The position numbers and the translations under genes are program-made. The notes under the pieces are model-generated. The model searched no databases. It had not been told where the DNA came from and was given only the letters and a program-made list of their open reading frames with translations. A stretch of DNA of 64,000 nt. Source: Pseudomonadales bacterium (lineage in GTDB: Bacteria; Pseudomonadota; Gammaproteobacteria; Pseudomonadales; Azotimanducaceae). Each line of letters starts with the position of its first letter. The stretch's first letter is position 1. Below are positions 15,624-24,470 of the stretch, one piece after another. The DNA lies in contig JAWKZN010000001.1 in NCBI GenBank assembly GCA_041395945.1, positions 310,001 through 374,000 on the forward strand, written 5' to 3'.

Positions 15624-16628
15624 TCACAGGACCAGCCACACCCTGTCGATGGTCCAGTAGGCGGCCATCGCACCCATGACGAAAGTGAAGGCGTGGCGCG
15701 CGATGGATTCCTGCACCCCGGGGACGCGACGCAGCAGCCAGCCGCTGATGAGCAGAACGGCGATCACCAGCAGCTGGCCGAGCTCAATGCCCAGATTGAA
15801 AAGCAGCAGGCTGGTGGCGAACTGATTCCGGGGCAGGCCGATGTCGCTCAGTGCGCCAGCAAAACCGAAACCGTGCAGCAGCCCGAAGATGAAGGCCATG
15901 AGCCAGGGCCGCAACCGCATTACGGCCGAACGGCGGGATTCGTCAATCAGCAGTTCCCGGGCGAGAAACAGAATGGAGAGTGCGATCACCGCTTCCACCG
16001 GACGCTGGGAGAGGGTGACGAGACCGAGGACTGAAAGGCCCAGGGTGAGAGAGTGGGCGAGCGTAAATGCTGTCACGGTTTTCAGCAGCATCCAGGGATC
16101 GCGGATCAGCAGTACCAGACCGATTACAAAGAGCAGATGGTCGATCCCGGAAAGCAGATGTTCAATCCCCAGAGTCAGATAGCTCGCCAGAGGAGGTGCC
16201 GGATCGCCGAGGCCCAGCGAGGGTGCATCCGCACGCAAAAGTTCGCTGCGCGCGGTGCCGTCGAGATAACGAACGGTCACCATGACATCGGTCAGTGTCT
16301 GGCTCAGCCCGGCGATATGTACGGCACCGCCGGTGAGATCGCATGCCACCGACCAGCGCTCGATCAGCGCGGTGCCGGTATTTTCGGGAAGCTGGACGTC
16401 TCCGGTGGTGCAGGATTCAGGCAGCACGGGATCGATTGGCAGGCGGCGGTCGCCGAGCAGCGGTTGCTTCCAGAGCACCCGATACTCGAGCGCGGAGACC
16501 TGTTCGATTTCGAGGTAAGCGGGTCTGACCTCGTGTGCCTGTGTGGTGCCGGTCAATGCGACCAGAACAAGTAACAGGCAGCCCTGCCAGCGGCCGGGTA
16601 CCGGGCCTGGATGTGGACGTCCGTTCAC
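15624..16628 (-). CDS. HupE/UreJ-2 family membrane protein
   Basis: Inner-membrane protein of 334 residues with a signal-like N-terminus ending TTQAHEVRPAYLEIEQ, a periplasmic domain of about 150 residues, then six or so C-terminal helices containing the family motif GIEHLLSGIDHLLFVIGL and GLLHGFGFAGAL. The repeated histidine-containing helices suggest transition-metal transport, as in HupE/UreJ (nickel) relatives; the metal is unknown. Its ATG overlaps the stop of the upstream parvulin-type isomerase gene by 4 nt. Confidence 0.82.
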   Translation of the reverse strand: MNGRPHPGPVPGRWQGCLLLVLVALTGTTQAHEVRPAYLEIEQVSALEYRVLWKQPLLGDRRLPIDPVLPESCTTGDVQLPENTGTALIERWSVACDLTGGAVHIAGLSQTLTDVMVTVRYLDGTARSELLRADAPSLGLGDPAPPLASYLTLGIEHLLSGIDHLLFVIGLVLLIRDPWMLLKTVTAFTLAHSLTLGLSVLGLVTLSQRPVEAVIALSILFLARELLIDESRRSAVMRLRPWLMAFIFGLLHGFGFAGALSDIGLPRNQFATSLLLFNLGIELGQLLVIAVLLISGWLLRRVPGVQESIARHAFTFVMGAMAAYWTIDRVWLVL

Positions 16629-17446
16629 GGGCCTGGGGAAACCGTCAGATCCCGGATCTCGTACTTCGCGCGCAGGTCTGCAAACAGCGCTTCGTTGGCC
16701 TCCCGGCGTCTTTCGAGTCGTAACTCCTCGAGCACTTTGTCGGCGACGCTGCTGAATTCAGGCACGTGAGTCGGGCTGTATTGTGTCAGCCGTACCAGAT
16801 GCCAGCCGTAGGCGGATTGAATCGGTCCACGCCAGGCTTCGCTGACGGGGAGCAGCGACTGCAGCGCCTCTGCGAAGGACCGTCCGAACAGATCGGCTAT
16901 TTCACGCTCGCTGCGCCCTGCGTAGCTCTTCTGCAGTATGAAAGGATCACCCGCCTGGGACTCGTCCTGCAACGCGGCTTGTGCGTCTGCCTGCGCATCC
17001 TTGCGGCGGTCAGCGCTGAAGTAACGGTGTTCGAATCCGAAGCGTGCCGGTTCGCGGAAACTTTCGGCGCGGGCTTCGAAGTAGCGGTGCAGTTCTTCTG
17101 CGGTCGGCTCTGCCGCGTCCGCCATGTCTTCGGTGAGGAAATTGAGCTTCTGGGCCAGCCGGCGGCGGATGATGGTGTCGTTGCGATCGAGTCCGAGCGC
17201 CATGGCTTCCCGGTAGTAGATTTCCTCGCGGATCCACTGCTCAATCAGCGACCGGGTTTCCTCTGCAGAAGCCGGCCGCCCCATCTGAGCCTGCCACTGA
17301 TCAGCCAGGCGTTTGTGCAGGGCCGGGGTGATTTCGATGAACGTGGCAGCATCTTCGCCGAAGCCTCCGCTGGCGCGATCGAGCAGGAAAATGACCGCGC
17401 CGATCAGGAGGAAGATCACCAGCGGATCGGCATACCACTTCTTCAT
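16625..17446 (-). CDS. Membrane-anchored parvulin-type peptidyl-prolyl isomerase
   Basis: Protein of 273 residues with one N-terminal membrane helix (LVIFLLIGAVIFLLD) and a periplasmic SurA/PpiC-like body: the helical chaperone segment (LIEQWIREEIYYREAMALGLDRNDTIIRRRL) followed by a degenerate rotamase domain ending GPIQSAYGWHLVRLTQ. Predicted role is folding of exported proteins. It overlaps the HupE-like gene by 4 nt and begins 14 nt after an acyl-CoA dehydrogenase gene, so its operon membership is mixed. It may serve the HupE-like partner or the two downstream lipoproteins. Confidence 0.82.
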   Translation of the reverse strand: MKKWYADPLVIFLLIGAVIFLLDRASGGFGEDAATFIEITPALHKRLADQWQAQMGRPASAEETRSLIEQWIREEIYYREAMALGLDRNDTIIRRRLAQKLNFLTEDMADAAEPTAEELHRYFEARAESFREPARFGFEHRYFSADRRKDAQADAQAALQDESQAGDPFILQKSYAGRSEREIADLFGRSFAEALQSLLPVSEAWRGPIQSAYGWHLVRLTQYSPTHVPEFSSVADKVLEELRLERRREANEALFADLRAKYEIRDLTVSPGP

Positions 17447-17460
17447 CTGAAGTTGCGTAA

Positions 17461-18588
17461 TCAGGCCGCGAATTTCTGCAGATGATGGGCCGCGTTGCCG
17501 AACTGGGCGTCAATCACCAGCAGCCGCTTGAAATAATGGCCGATACGCAGTTCCTCAGTCATGCCCATACCGCCGTGCATCTGCACCGCATCTTCACCGA
17601 TGCGGATTCCGCACTTTCCGATCAGGTGTTTGAGCGCATGGATTGTGCGCTGCGCGGTCCTGCTGCCGCCACTGACCGTTTCCAGAGTCGCCCGGAACAG
17701 CAGCGATTTACACTGCTCGTACTCCATGAACATGTCCACCATGCGGTGCTGGAGCACCTGAAATTCCGAGAGCGGGTGATCAAACTGTACCCGCTGCTGG
17801 GTGTATTCCACAGTGTCCTTGTAGAGAACTTCCATGGCGCCTACCGCTTCTGCAGACAGCGCCAGAATACCGTCCGCGGCTGCCATCTCCAGCACCGGAA
17901 AGCCCTGGTCCAGTTTACCCAGCAGCGCACCGGCTTCGACCCGCACGTCCTTGAAGGTTACTTCGGATGCGCGCAGCCCGTCCACCGTCGGAAAATTCTG
18001 CAGCTCAAGTCCCGCTGCACCCGCCTCCACCAGAAACAGGGAGATACCCTTTTCATCGATCTGACCACCGCTGGTGCGGGTGGAAACAATGATGTGGCTG
18101 GCAGTGGCTGCGTTGGCGACCATGCACTTGCGACCGTTGATCACATAGCCGCCGGCGTCTGCGCGAGCGGTGGTAGTAATGTCGTGGAGATCGAATCGGG
18201 CCTGCTCTTCGGCATAGGCCAGAGTGAGTTGTGCTGTACCATCGATCACGCCGGGCAGGATCCGCGCCTTCTGATCAGCGCTTGCGGCGTTGCGCATCAC
18301 GCTGCCGCCCAGCACGATGCTGGCAAAGAAAGGTTCGAGCATCAGACCTCTGCCCACCTGCTCCATGATCACCATGGTATCGATCTGATTCCCGCCGAAA
18401 CCGCCGTCCGCCTCGGAGAAAGGCATGCCGAGCCAGCCCAGCCCGGCGATCTGTTTCCAGTAGTCGGTGGAAAAACCCGGATCGGCGGCCGAGATTTTAC
18501 GGCGCTTTTCCAGTTCGTAGTTGTCTCTGACAAATCGCTCGACGCTGTCTTTGAGCAGCTGCTGTTCTTCGGTCAGTTCAAAATTCAT
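17461..18588 (-). CDS. Acyl-CoA dehydrogenase, small-subunit (PimD-like) type
   Basis: FAD-dependent acyl-CoA dehydrogenase of 375 residues: N-terminal LTEEQQLLKDSVERFVRDNY, substrate/FAD middle domain, C-terminal VQFDHPLSEFQVLQHRMVDMF and AVQMHGGMGMTEEL. It lies 83 nt downstream of a second dehydrogenase of the large-subunit type. Such tandem pairs resemble pimeloyl-CoA dehydrogenase subunits (PimC/PimD) and the heterotetrameric steroid side-chain dehydrogenases of actinobacteria; a heteromeric enzyme here is inference. The intergenic TetR operator at 19910-19948 probably controls the pair. Confidence 0.9.
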   Translation of the reverse strand: MNFELTEEQQLLKDSVERFVRDNYELEKRRKISAADPGFSTDYWKQIAGLGWLGMPFSEADGGFGGNQIDTMVIMEQVGRGLMLEPFFASIVLGGSVMRNAASADQKARILPGVIDGTAQLTLAYAEEQARFDLHDITTTARADAGGYVINGRKCMVANAATASHIIVSTRTSGGQIDEKGISLFLVEAGAAGLELQNFPTVDGLRASEVTFKDVRVEAGALLGKLDQGFPVLEMAAADGILALSAEAVGAMEVLYKDTVEYTQQRVQFDHPLSEFQVLQHRMVDMFMEYEQCKSLLFRATLETVSGGSRTAQRTIHALKHLIGKCGIRIGEDAVQMHGGMGMTEELRIGHYFKRLLVIDAQFGNAAHHLQKFAA

Positions 18589-18671
18589 CTCGGATCTCCG
18601 GGCGCCGGATCCACTCCCGCGCCAATACTATGTAGGAAACTTAAGGTGTCCGGTGTGGTGCGCCGCCGGGT

Positions 18672-19838
18672 TCAGCTCGACTTCTTGATTCCGAGCACGT
18701 TCTTGGCGATCACATCTTTCTGCACCTCGCTGGCGCCACCGTAAATGGTGTAGGCGCGACTGGACAGATACCCGCTCATGCCGCTCCTCGCAAAGCTGGG
18801 GCCGCTTGAACGACCACCCCAGGCAGCGGAAAAAATGCCGCCGGCTTCCACGGTGAGCTTCTGAATGCGCTGCTGGATCTCTGTGCCTTTGAGCTTGAGG
18901 ATCGAAGATTCCGGGCCGGGGGCGGCACCCGCGGATGCGCTGGCAAGGCTCCGCAGTTCGGTGTATTCGGTCGCCATGAGGTCGACTTCGAGCTCCGCGA
19001 TCCGGGAACTGAAGGCGGGATCGTCCAGCAGTGATCCATTGCCCCGCTTCACACTGCGCGCGTGAGCTTTGAGTCCTTCGAGCGCAACGATGGAGCGGGA
19101 GATGCCGGCGAGTCCGGTGCGCTCATGCTGCAGCAGGCCTTTGGCATAGGTCCAGCCTTTGCCTTCTTCACCAACTCGATTTTCCACCGGGACTTTGACG
19201 TCGCTCAGAAATACCGTATTCACCGTGTGCGACCCGCCCAGGGTGATGATGGGCTTCACCTCGACGCCTTCCTGCTTCATCGGAAACAGCAGAAACGTGA
19301 TGCCTTCCTGCTTGATGCCGGAATCATCCGTGCGGGTGAGGCAGAAGATCCAGTCGGCCATGTGGGCAAGCGTGGTCCAGATTTTGGTGCCGTTGACTAC
19401 ATAATGCGTGCCGTCTTCGGACAGGACTGCCTTGGTTTTCAGAGATGCCAGATCGGAACCTGCACCCGGCTCGGAGTAGCCCTGACACCAGTTGACCTTT
19501 CGTGCCCGTATGTCCGGGAGGAAACGCTCCTGCTGTTCTTTGCTGCCATAGCCCATGAGCACCGGGGCCAGCATGCTGAGGCCGAAGGGCAGATCAAAGG
19601 GCAGGGTGGCGACCGCAGTTTCCTTTTCCCAGATGTAATGCTGGGTGGGTGTCCAGCCCGGACCGCCGAATTCCGTCGGCCATTTCGGCACATCCCAGCC
19701 GCCTTTGGCCCTGGCCTTGGCAAACCAGCCCATCCGCCATTCGTTGTAATCGGTGCCCGGTTTGTAGGCGTTGTCAGACAGAAATGCGCGGACGTCATCC
19801 CTGAATTTCTGGTCTTCGGTGCTGAGGTCGATATCCAT
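18672..19838 (-). CDS. Acyl-CoA dehydrogenase, large-subunit (PimC-like) type
   Basis: Acyl-CoA dehydrogenase of 388 residues with KWPTEFGGPGWTPTQHYIWE, the FAD/substrate loop YSEPGAGSDLASLKT, NGTKIWTTLAHMADW, and the C-terminal YTIYGGASEVQKDVIAKNVLG. It resembles the large subunit of pimeloyl-CoA-type dehydrogenases, with a small-subunit-type gene immediately downstream. It is the first gene of a minus-strand run and diverges from a TetR regulator gene. The 145-bp region between them holds two TAGAA-N5-TTCTA dyads, so regulation by that TetR is likely. Confidence 0.9.
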   Translation of the reverse strand: MDIDLSTEDQKFRDDVRAFLSDNAYKPGTDYNEWRMGWFAKARAKGGWDVPKWPTEFGGPGWTPTQHYIWEKETAVATLPFDLPFGLSMLAPVLMGYGSKEQQERFLPDIRARKVNWCQGYSEPGAGSDLASLKTKAVLSEDGTHYVVNGTKIWTTLAHMADWIFCLTRTDDSGIKQEGITFLLFPMKQEGVEVKPIITLGGSHTVNTVFLSDVKVPVENRVGEEGKGWTYAKGLLQHERTGLAGISRSIVALEGLKAHARSVKRGNGSLLDDPAFSSRIAELEVDLMATEYTELRSLASASAGAAPGPESSILKLKGTEIQQRIQKLTVEAGGIFSAAWGGRSSGPSFARSGMSGYLSSRAYTIYGGASEVQKDVIAKNVLGIKKSS

Positions 19839-19909
19839 TGCTGGTGTCCTGATGTCGATTCATGGATCAGAGGTTCCCGGGAGCTTAATACAGAATCCCG
19901 AACAGTTAC

Positions 19910-19948
19910 TAGAACAATATTCTAACGAATAACTAGAATGCTGTTCTA
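19910..19948. promoter_or_regulatory. Twin operator (TAGAA-N5-TTCTA) for divergent TetR
   Basis: Two copies of the inverted repeat TAGAA-N5-TTCTA occur at 19910-19924 and 19934-19948, with centres 24 bp apart (just over two helical turns). Flanking bases are also similar (TTAC or TAAC before, AACG or ATCG after). They lie between the divergent large-subunit dehydrogenase and TetR genes, in an AT-rich stretch within GC-rich surroundings. Confidence 0.65.
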
Positions 19949-19989
19949 ATCGTTTACGGACCGGGTGAATCGGACTAGGATGCTTGAGC

Positions 19990-20613
19990 ATGCGCGAATC
20001 GCCCCGACAGGATGCCACCAGAGCCCGCAGAAAAAGCGTGCTGGATGCCGCGCTGGACTGTTTTTCCGAATACGGCCTCGAAGGCACCACAGTTCAGCAT
20101 ATCCAGAAGCGCGCGGAATGCAGTATTGGCAGCCTCTACCACCATTTCGGCAGCAAGGAAGGGATCGCGGAGGAACTCTTTCTGGAAGGCATTGACCGGC
20201 TCAATCAGGGCATGTTGCGTAAACTGCGGCGCTGCGGGAATGCAGAACAGAGTGTGCGGGCGGTAGTGGAACACTACTGCGAGTGGTGCACGCGCAACCG
20301 GAATCTTGCCCGCTATCTGCACTCCCGGGACATCGATTTTTCGCAGGACGCCCGTCGCAGACTCCAGCAGATGCACCAGGATTACATCCGCAGTGTTTTC
20401 GAATGGTTTGCACCCTACGTTGAGCGGGGAGAGATGCGGCGTCTGCCCCTGCATACCTATGTACCGTTGATCAGCGGGCCGATTCAGGAGTACGTGCGGC
20501 GCTGGCTGTCCGGCCACCATCCCAATTCACCGCGCAAGGTGAAAGCGCTGTTTGCCGACGCCGCCTGGGTTGCGGTACAAGGTCCCGGGGCCGAAAAAAA
20601 TCCGGGGAGATGA
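19990..20613 (+). CDS. TetR family transcriptional regulator
   Basis: DNA-binding repressor of 207 residues with the TetR helix-turn-helix near the N-terminus (ALDCFSEYGLEGTTVQHIQKRAECSIGSLYHHFGSKEGI) and a ligand-binding C-terminal domain. The ATG at 19990 has AGGA 9 nt upstream; the in-frame TTG at 19984 is only 3 nt from it, so the ATG is preferred. It diverges from the acyl-CoA dehydrogenase pair across the twin dyads at 19910-19948 and precedes an enoyl-CoA hydratase gene by 7 nt. It likely senses an acyl-CoA or precursor and represses both arms and itself. Confidence 0.88.
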   Translation: MRESPRQDATRARRKSVLDAALDCFSEYGLEGTTVQHIQKRAECSIGSLYHHFGSKEGIAEELFLEGIDRLNQGMLRKLRRCGNAEQSVRAVVEHYCEWCTRNRNLARYLHSRDIDFSQDARRRLQQMHQDYIRSVFEWFAPYVERGEMRRLPLHTYVPLISGPIQEYVRRWLSGHHPNSPRKVKALFADAAWVAVQGPGAEKNPGR

Positions 20614-20620
20614 AGGCATC

Positions 20621-21409
20621 ATGAAATTCGCAACGCTGTTGTTTGATATCACGGCCGGGGTCGCCACGATTACCCTCAATCGACCGGAGGCGGCGAATGC
20701 CATGTCACCACTCATGGCGAAGGAGTTTTCCCAGGCGGCGCTGCTGTGCGACGACAATCCGGATATCCGCGCTGTGCTGATCGCCTCCACCGGCCGCATG
20801 TTCTGTGCGGGTGGTGATCTTGGTGCATTTGCTGCGGCGGGTGATGGTGCCCGGCATCTGCTCATGGAGATGGCGAGCGACCTGCATGTCGGCCTGTCGC
20901 GGCTTGCCCGATCACGGGCGCCGGTGATCGCGGCGGTGAACGGGACCGCCGCCGGTGCGGGTTTTTCCCTGGTGATGGCCTGTGACCTGGCCGTTGCGGC
21001 GGAAAGGGCAGTTTTCACCATGGCCTATACCCGGGCCGGACTGTCTCCGGATGGCAGTTCGACCTACTACATGCCCCGCAAGATCGGCGATCGCCGCACC
21101 CGGGAGCTCATGCTTACCAACAGGGTCCTGAGTGCTGCTGAGGCGCTGGACTGGGGCGTGGTCAATCAGGTGGTGGCGGACGATCAGGTTGCCGCAACCG
21201 CAGGCGCTCTTGCCCGGCAACTTGCCGAGGGTCCCACCCTCGCTTTCGCGGCTGTCAAGCGCCTGCTCAATGGCACCTTCGAGCAGGGCCTGGAATCACA
21301 GATGGAACTCGAAGGTCGGGCGATCGCCGATCTATCCATCTCCGCGGATGGCCGGGAGGGTATCGACGCATTCCTGAGCAAACGTAAGCCTGGTTTCAAA
21401 GGCCGCTGA
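20621..21409 (+). CDS. Enoyl-CoA hydratase/isomerase family protein
   Basis: Crotonase-fold enzyme of 262 residues: ATITLNRPEAANAMS, oxyanion loop FCAGGDLGAF, helix AVNGTAAGAGFSLVMACDLA and YTRAGLSPDGSSTYYMPR. The usual catalytic glutamate region reads SPDGSS, so an aspartate may take that role, as in several isomerase-type members; the reaction is therefore uncertain. The ATG at 20621 has GGGGAGA upstream and lies 7 nt after the TetR stop, so the two are co-transcribed and probably share control with the divergent dehydrogenase pair. Confidence 0.88.
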   Translation: MKFATLLFDITAGVATITLNRPEAANAMSPLMAKEFSQAALLCDDNPDIRAVLIASTGRMFCAGGDLGAFAAAGDGARHLLMEMASDLHVGLSRLARSRAPVIAAVNGTAAGAGFSLVMACDLAVAAERAVFTMAYTRAGLSPDGSSTYYMPRKIGDRRTRELMLTNRVLSAAEALDWGVVNQVVADDQVAATAGALARQLAEGPTLAFAAVKRLLNGTFEQGLESQMELEGRAIADLSISADGREGIDAFLSKRKPGFKGR

Positions 21410-21496
21410 ACACGGACGGCCGACGTCCCGGGCTTCGGAAATTTCCTGACCGTGGCTGTTGTCTGGCTGTGACTGTTGTGTCAGACACAGCGGCTT

Positions 21497-22111
21497 TCAG
21501 GGATCCAGATCTCCCGGGCTCTGATCTGCCCCGGCGGAACTGTCCGGATCTGTGCCCAGGTGCCAGTGAGGCGTGAACCGGTAAGTGCCGAATCGCACGT
21601 AGTCTTCACGGCTCGGTACCCCCGCGGGTACCGGGTCGGGAATCGGACGCTTTACCGGCGGCAGTGTCATCAGGTAGTCGGCCATGGCTTCCAGGTCCCG
21701 GGTCTTGACAGCACCGTAATTGATCCAGGGCATCACTGTCAGCCGCTCGTGTCCGCCTTTGCTGATCCCCCGGGCCAGCGCGGCGATGATTTCGGCACGA
21801 CTCCACTTACCCAGCCCGGTTTCAGGATCCGATGTGAGATTGCTCGGAAAGACCACCCCGGGCAGATCCTGCTGTTCGTTATAAGCGGTGTAGGCAATGC
21901 CGATTCGGGATCCGGCCAGGTGAGGCCCTTCGGCTGCGTCCCCGGTCAGAAGCCCTTCCGTATGGCAGCGGGCGCAGCCCAGCAGTTCCACCATGTAGGC
22001 ACCCCGTTCGGCGGAGCGCTCTGCCAGGGTGATACTGCTGAACAGGGTCAGCACCGGCAACAACAGCCAGGCAAGCCTGGACACGAAGCGCCATTGCGGC
22101 ATGGCTGCCAT
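21497..22111 (-). CDS. Exported monoheme c-type cytochrome
   Basis: Periplasmic class I cytochrome of about 204 residues. From the ATG at 22111 it has a signal peptide (LAWLLLPVLTLFSSITLAE), one heme motif CARCH preceded by YMVELLG, and a distal methionine-containing segment (LTVMPWINYGAVKTRDLEAMADYLMTLP) typical of small cytochromes fused to or paired with dehydrogenases. The frame is open to a GTG at 22168, and an ATG at 22102 is also possible. Its redox partner is not adjacent. The C-terminal tail is acidic and proline-rich. Confidence 0.8.
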   Translation of the reverse strand: MAAMPQWRFVSRLAWLLLPVLTLFSSITLAERSAERGAYMVELLGCARCHTEGLLTGDAAEGPHLAGSRIGIAYTAYNEQQDLPGVVFPSNLTSDPETGLGKWSRAEIIAALARGISKGGHERLTVMPWINYGAVKTRDLEAMADYLMTLPPVKRPIPDPVPAGVPSREDYVRFGTYRFTPHWHLGTDPDSSAGADQSPGDLDP

Positions 22112-22243
22112 CGATCGGCTCTGGGCGAAAAATTGTGCTTCTTGCAAGTTGTGCTTCCTTGGCTTCACCGTTTTCTGCGGTCGCCGCCCAGTGTGTAGTC
22201 AGGCGCAGTGCATGCCAACCGGGAACTTCACCTACTGATGAAC

Positions 22244-23179
22244 TCATTCCCGCCCGGCGGGACGCCGAAGGGTCAGCGGCTGCGCGATGGTCGCGCGTTT
22301 CGTGACGGCGGGCAACTCAGGCTTCACTCTGCCTGCGACGAGCAGACCAGACACGATCACGGCCAGTCCCACCCAGGAGGATGGATGAACCGTCTCCTCC
22401 AGTACCGCATCGATCAGCAGCAGAGAGAGGAAAGGCGAGAGAAATATCAGTTGGCTGATCCGGCCAGCGTGTCTGGTCAGCCGCAGTGCCCGCTGCCAGA
22501 GAAGAAAGGTGATGCCCATTTCGACCAGTCCCACCCAGGCACCATAGAAGAGGGTTTCGCTATTCAAGGGTGGCAGACCGGCGCTGAACAGACAGTACAG
22601 TCCCAGCACGGGGGTAGCCAGAATGAAACTGGAGGCCATGAACGCCGCCGGTGGCGTGGTGGAACGTGCGTTGAGCAGCCAGTAGCCGGCCCACAGCAGT
22701 GTGCTGAGCAGTGCCAGTGCCACACCGAACCAGTCGAGCCCGGGTAAGGTATCGATCCGTCCGCGGGAGAGCAGTATCAGCACACCCGAGTAGCTGAGCA
22801 GGATGCCCGCAGCGGCCCGCAGGGAGAGCCGCTGACCGAGCAGCGGCACGGCGAGCAGTGCAAGCGCAATGGCCCAGGTATAGTTCAGCGGCTGGGCGAT
22901 CTGAGCCGGCAGTCTCTGATAGGCTTCGAACAGCACCAGGTAGTAGACAAGCGGGTTGATCGCGCCGAACAGTGCCGCCTCTTTCAGATACAGATGCCGG
23001 CGCGGCCAACCCGAAGGCAGTGCGGCGATGATGAATACGATGGAGGAAATCAGGGAGCCGGCGAACAGCAGCTGGGCGGGATCCATAACCGAAAGTCCGA
23101 GCTTGAAGCCGGTGGCCACGGTAGACCACAGGCATACGGCGCCCAGGGCGAAGAGAACGGCCTGTCGTTCGGAGTTCAT
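22244..23179 (-). CDS. DMT superfamily (EamA) transporter
   Basis: Inner-membrane protein of 311 residues with about ten helices in two EamA repeats (FALGAVCLWSTVATGFKLGL near the start, FGVALALLSTLLWAGYWLLN at the second repeat). Members export or import small metabolites; the substrate is not predictable. Start placed at 23179 (MNSERQAVL), where the first helix begins soon after; upstream codons encode an unlikely Arg/Ser-rich leader. It diverges from the NUDIX gene across about 60 bp. Confidence 0.82.
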   Translation of the reverse strand: MNSERQAVLFALGAVCLWSTVATGFKLGLSVMDPAQLLFAGSLISSIVFIIAALPSGWPRRHLYLKEAALFGAINPLVYYLVLFEAYQRLPAQIAQPLNYTWAIALALLAVPLLGQRLSLRAAAGILLSYSGVLILLSRGRIDTLPGLDWFGVALALLSTLLWAGYWLLNARSTTPPAAFMASSFILATPVLGLYCLFSAGLPPLNSETLFYGAWVGLVEMGITFLLWQRALRLTRHAGRISQLIFLSPFLSLLLIDAVLEETVHPSSWVGLAVIVSGLLVAGRVKPELPAVTKRATIAQPLTLRRPAGRE

Positions 23180-23241
23180 GGCACCACACTGTAGCGGAGA
23201 GTCTGATTGAGCCCCAGCGCAGGATTTGGCAGTCTGTAACG

Positions 23242-23907
23242 ATGAAGCTCTCCATGAATGCCTCGCTGTCTGCCGATATCCGGGCGCGGCTCGCAGCATT
23301 TCCGTTCAAACGTTCGGCTGTCGATGATGCGCACCATGCTGCGGTAGCGATTGTGCTTGTCGATGAAGGATTCGGTGCAGATCTGCCGGGCCTGCCTGCG
23401 CACGGTGAGTGGCAGGCGCAACCTGCTCTGCTGCTGACCCGCCGTGCAGCCTCCCTGCGCAAGCATGCCGGACAGTGGGCGTTTCCCGGCGGTCGTCTGG
23501 ATCCTGGTGAGACACCGGTGCAGACAGCGTTGCGGGAGCTGGAGGAGGAGGTCGGCGTGCGCCTCGGCGATCAGCAGGTGCTGGGGTGCCTGGACGATTT
23601 CGTCACCCGTTCCGGGTTCGTGATGACCCCGGTCGTGGTCTGGGGTGGCAGCGTGCGTGAGGCCTCTCCGAATCCCGATGAGGTGGCTTCAATCCATCGC
23701 ATACCGCTGACCGAATTACTGCGCTCCGACGCACCACTGCTCAGCGATCAGAACACCAGTGCGCATCCGGTGCTGCGGATGCCGGTGGGGGACGATCATA
23801 TTGCGGCACCCACCGCAGCGCTGCTGTATCAGTTCCGGGAGGTGTGTCTGCTCGAGCGACACACCCGGGTTGCCCATTACGAACAGCCACGCTTCGCCTG
23901 GCGTTGA
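23242..23907 (+). CDS. NUDIX hydrolase, CoA pyrophosphatase-like
   Basis: Cytosolic NUDIX enzyme of 221 residues. The NUDIX box runs GGRLDPGETPVQTALRELEEE and then VG, matching GX5EX7REUXEEXGU. The segment LRKHAGQWAFPGG just before it is typical of the CoA pyrophosphatase (NudL/YeaB) branch, which hydrolyses CoA and its esters to 4'-phosphopantetheine and 3',5'-ADP. That suits a genome rich in acyl-CoA chemistry. An in-frame ATG four codons later is an alternative start. Confidence 0.85.
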   Translation: MKLSMNASLSADIRARLAAFPFKRSAVDDAHHAAVAIVLVDEGFGADLPGLPAHGEWQAQPALLLTRRAASLRKHAGQWAFPGGRLDPGETPVQTALRELEEEVGVRLGDQQVLGCLDDFVTRSGFVMTPVVVWGGSVREASPNPDEVASIHRIPLTELLRSDAPLLSDQNTSAHPVLRMPVGDDHIAAPTAALLYQFREVCLLERHTRVAHYEQPRFAWR

Positions 23908-23970
23908 CCCCTGTCGGGGGTTTCTCCACACTGCGTGGTCCGCAGTACATCAAGGAAGGATTTATAAGCT

Positions 23971-24450
23971 ATGGCTATCAAAGAAGGGGACAAACTCCCC
24001 GACGCAAAGATGTTCATGATGAAGGACGGCAAGCCCACGCCGGTAACCACCGCTGAGCTGTTTGCCGGTAAGAAGGTCGTGGTGTTCGCGCTGCCCGGCG
24101 CCTTCACGCCGACCTGCTCCCAGGCTCACCTGCCCGGATTTGTGGTCAACGCGGATGCGATCAAGGCCAAAGGTGTCGACAGCATCGTCTGCCTGTCGGT
24201 TAACGATGCCTTTGTGATGGACAGCTGGGGTAAGGATCAGAACGCCGAGCAGATCCTCATGGTGGGGGATGGCAACGGCGAATTCACCACCGCGGTCGGC
24301 CTGGAAATGGACGGCAGCGGTTTTGGCCTGGGCAAGCGTTCACAGCGCTACGCGATGATCGTCGATGATGGCAAAGTGACCAAACTTGCCGTCGAGGCGC
24401 CCGGGAAGCTCGAGGTCAGCAAGGCGGAGGCGATGCTCGCCGCACTCTGA
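23971..24450 (+). CDS. Peroxiredoxin, Prx5 type
   Basis: Thiol peroxidase of 159 residues reducing hydroperoxides. The peroxidatic cysteine is Cys49 in PGAFTPTCSQAHLPGF, and SVNDAFVMDSWG is typical of the Prx5/hybrid group. No resolving cysteine is evident in the usual position near the C-terminus, so a 1-Cys or glutathione-linked cycle is likely. A strong Shine-Dalgarno (AAGGAAGGA) precedes the ATG. It converges on tesB with 20 nt between. Confidence 0.92.
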   Translation: MAIKEGDKLPDAKMFMMKDGKPTPVTTAELFAGKKVVVFALPGAFTPTCSQAHLPGFVVNADAIKAKGVDSIVCLSVNDAFVMDSWGKDQNAEQILMVGDGNGEFTTAVGLEMDGSGFGLGKRSQRYAMIVDDGKVTKLAVEAPGKLEVSKAEAMLAAL

Positions 24451-24470
24451 GGGGCGGGCGGGGCCAGGGT

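Noticed and set aside
14391..16034. Long plus-strand open frame opposite the beta-helix and HupE-like genes
   Set aside because: Shadow of two recognised genes; composition and lack of motifs match antisense artefacts.
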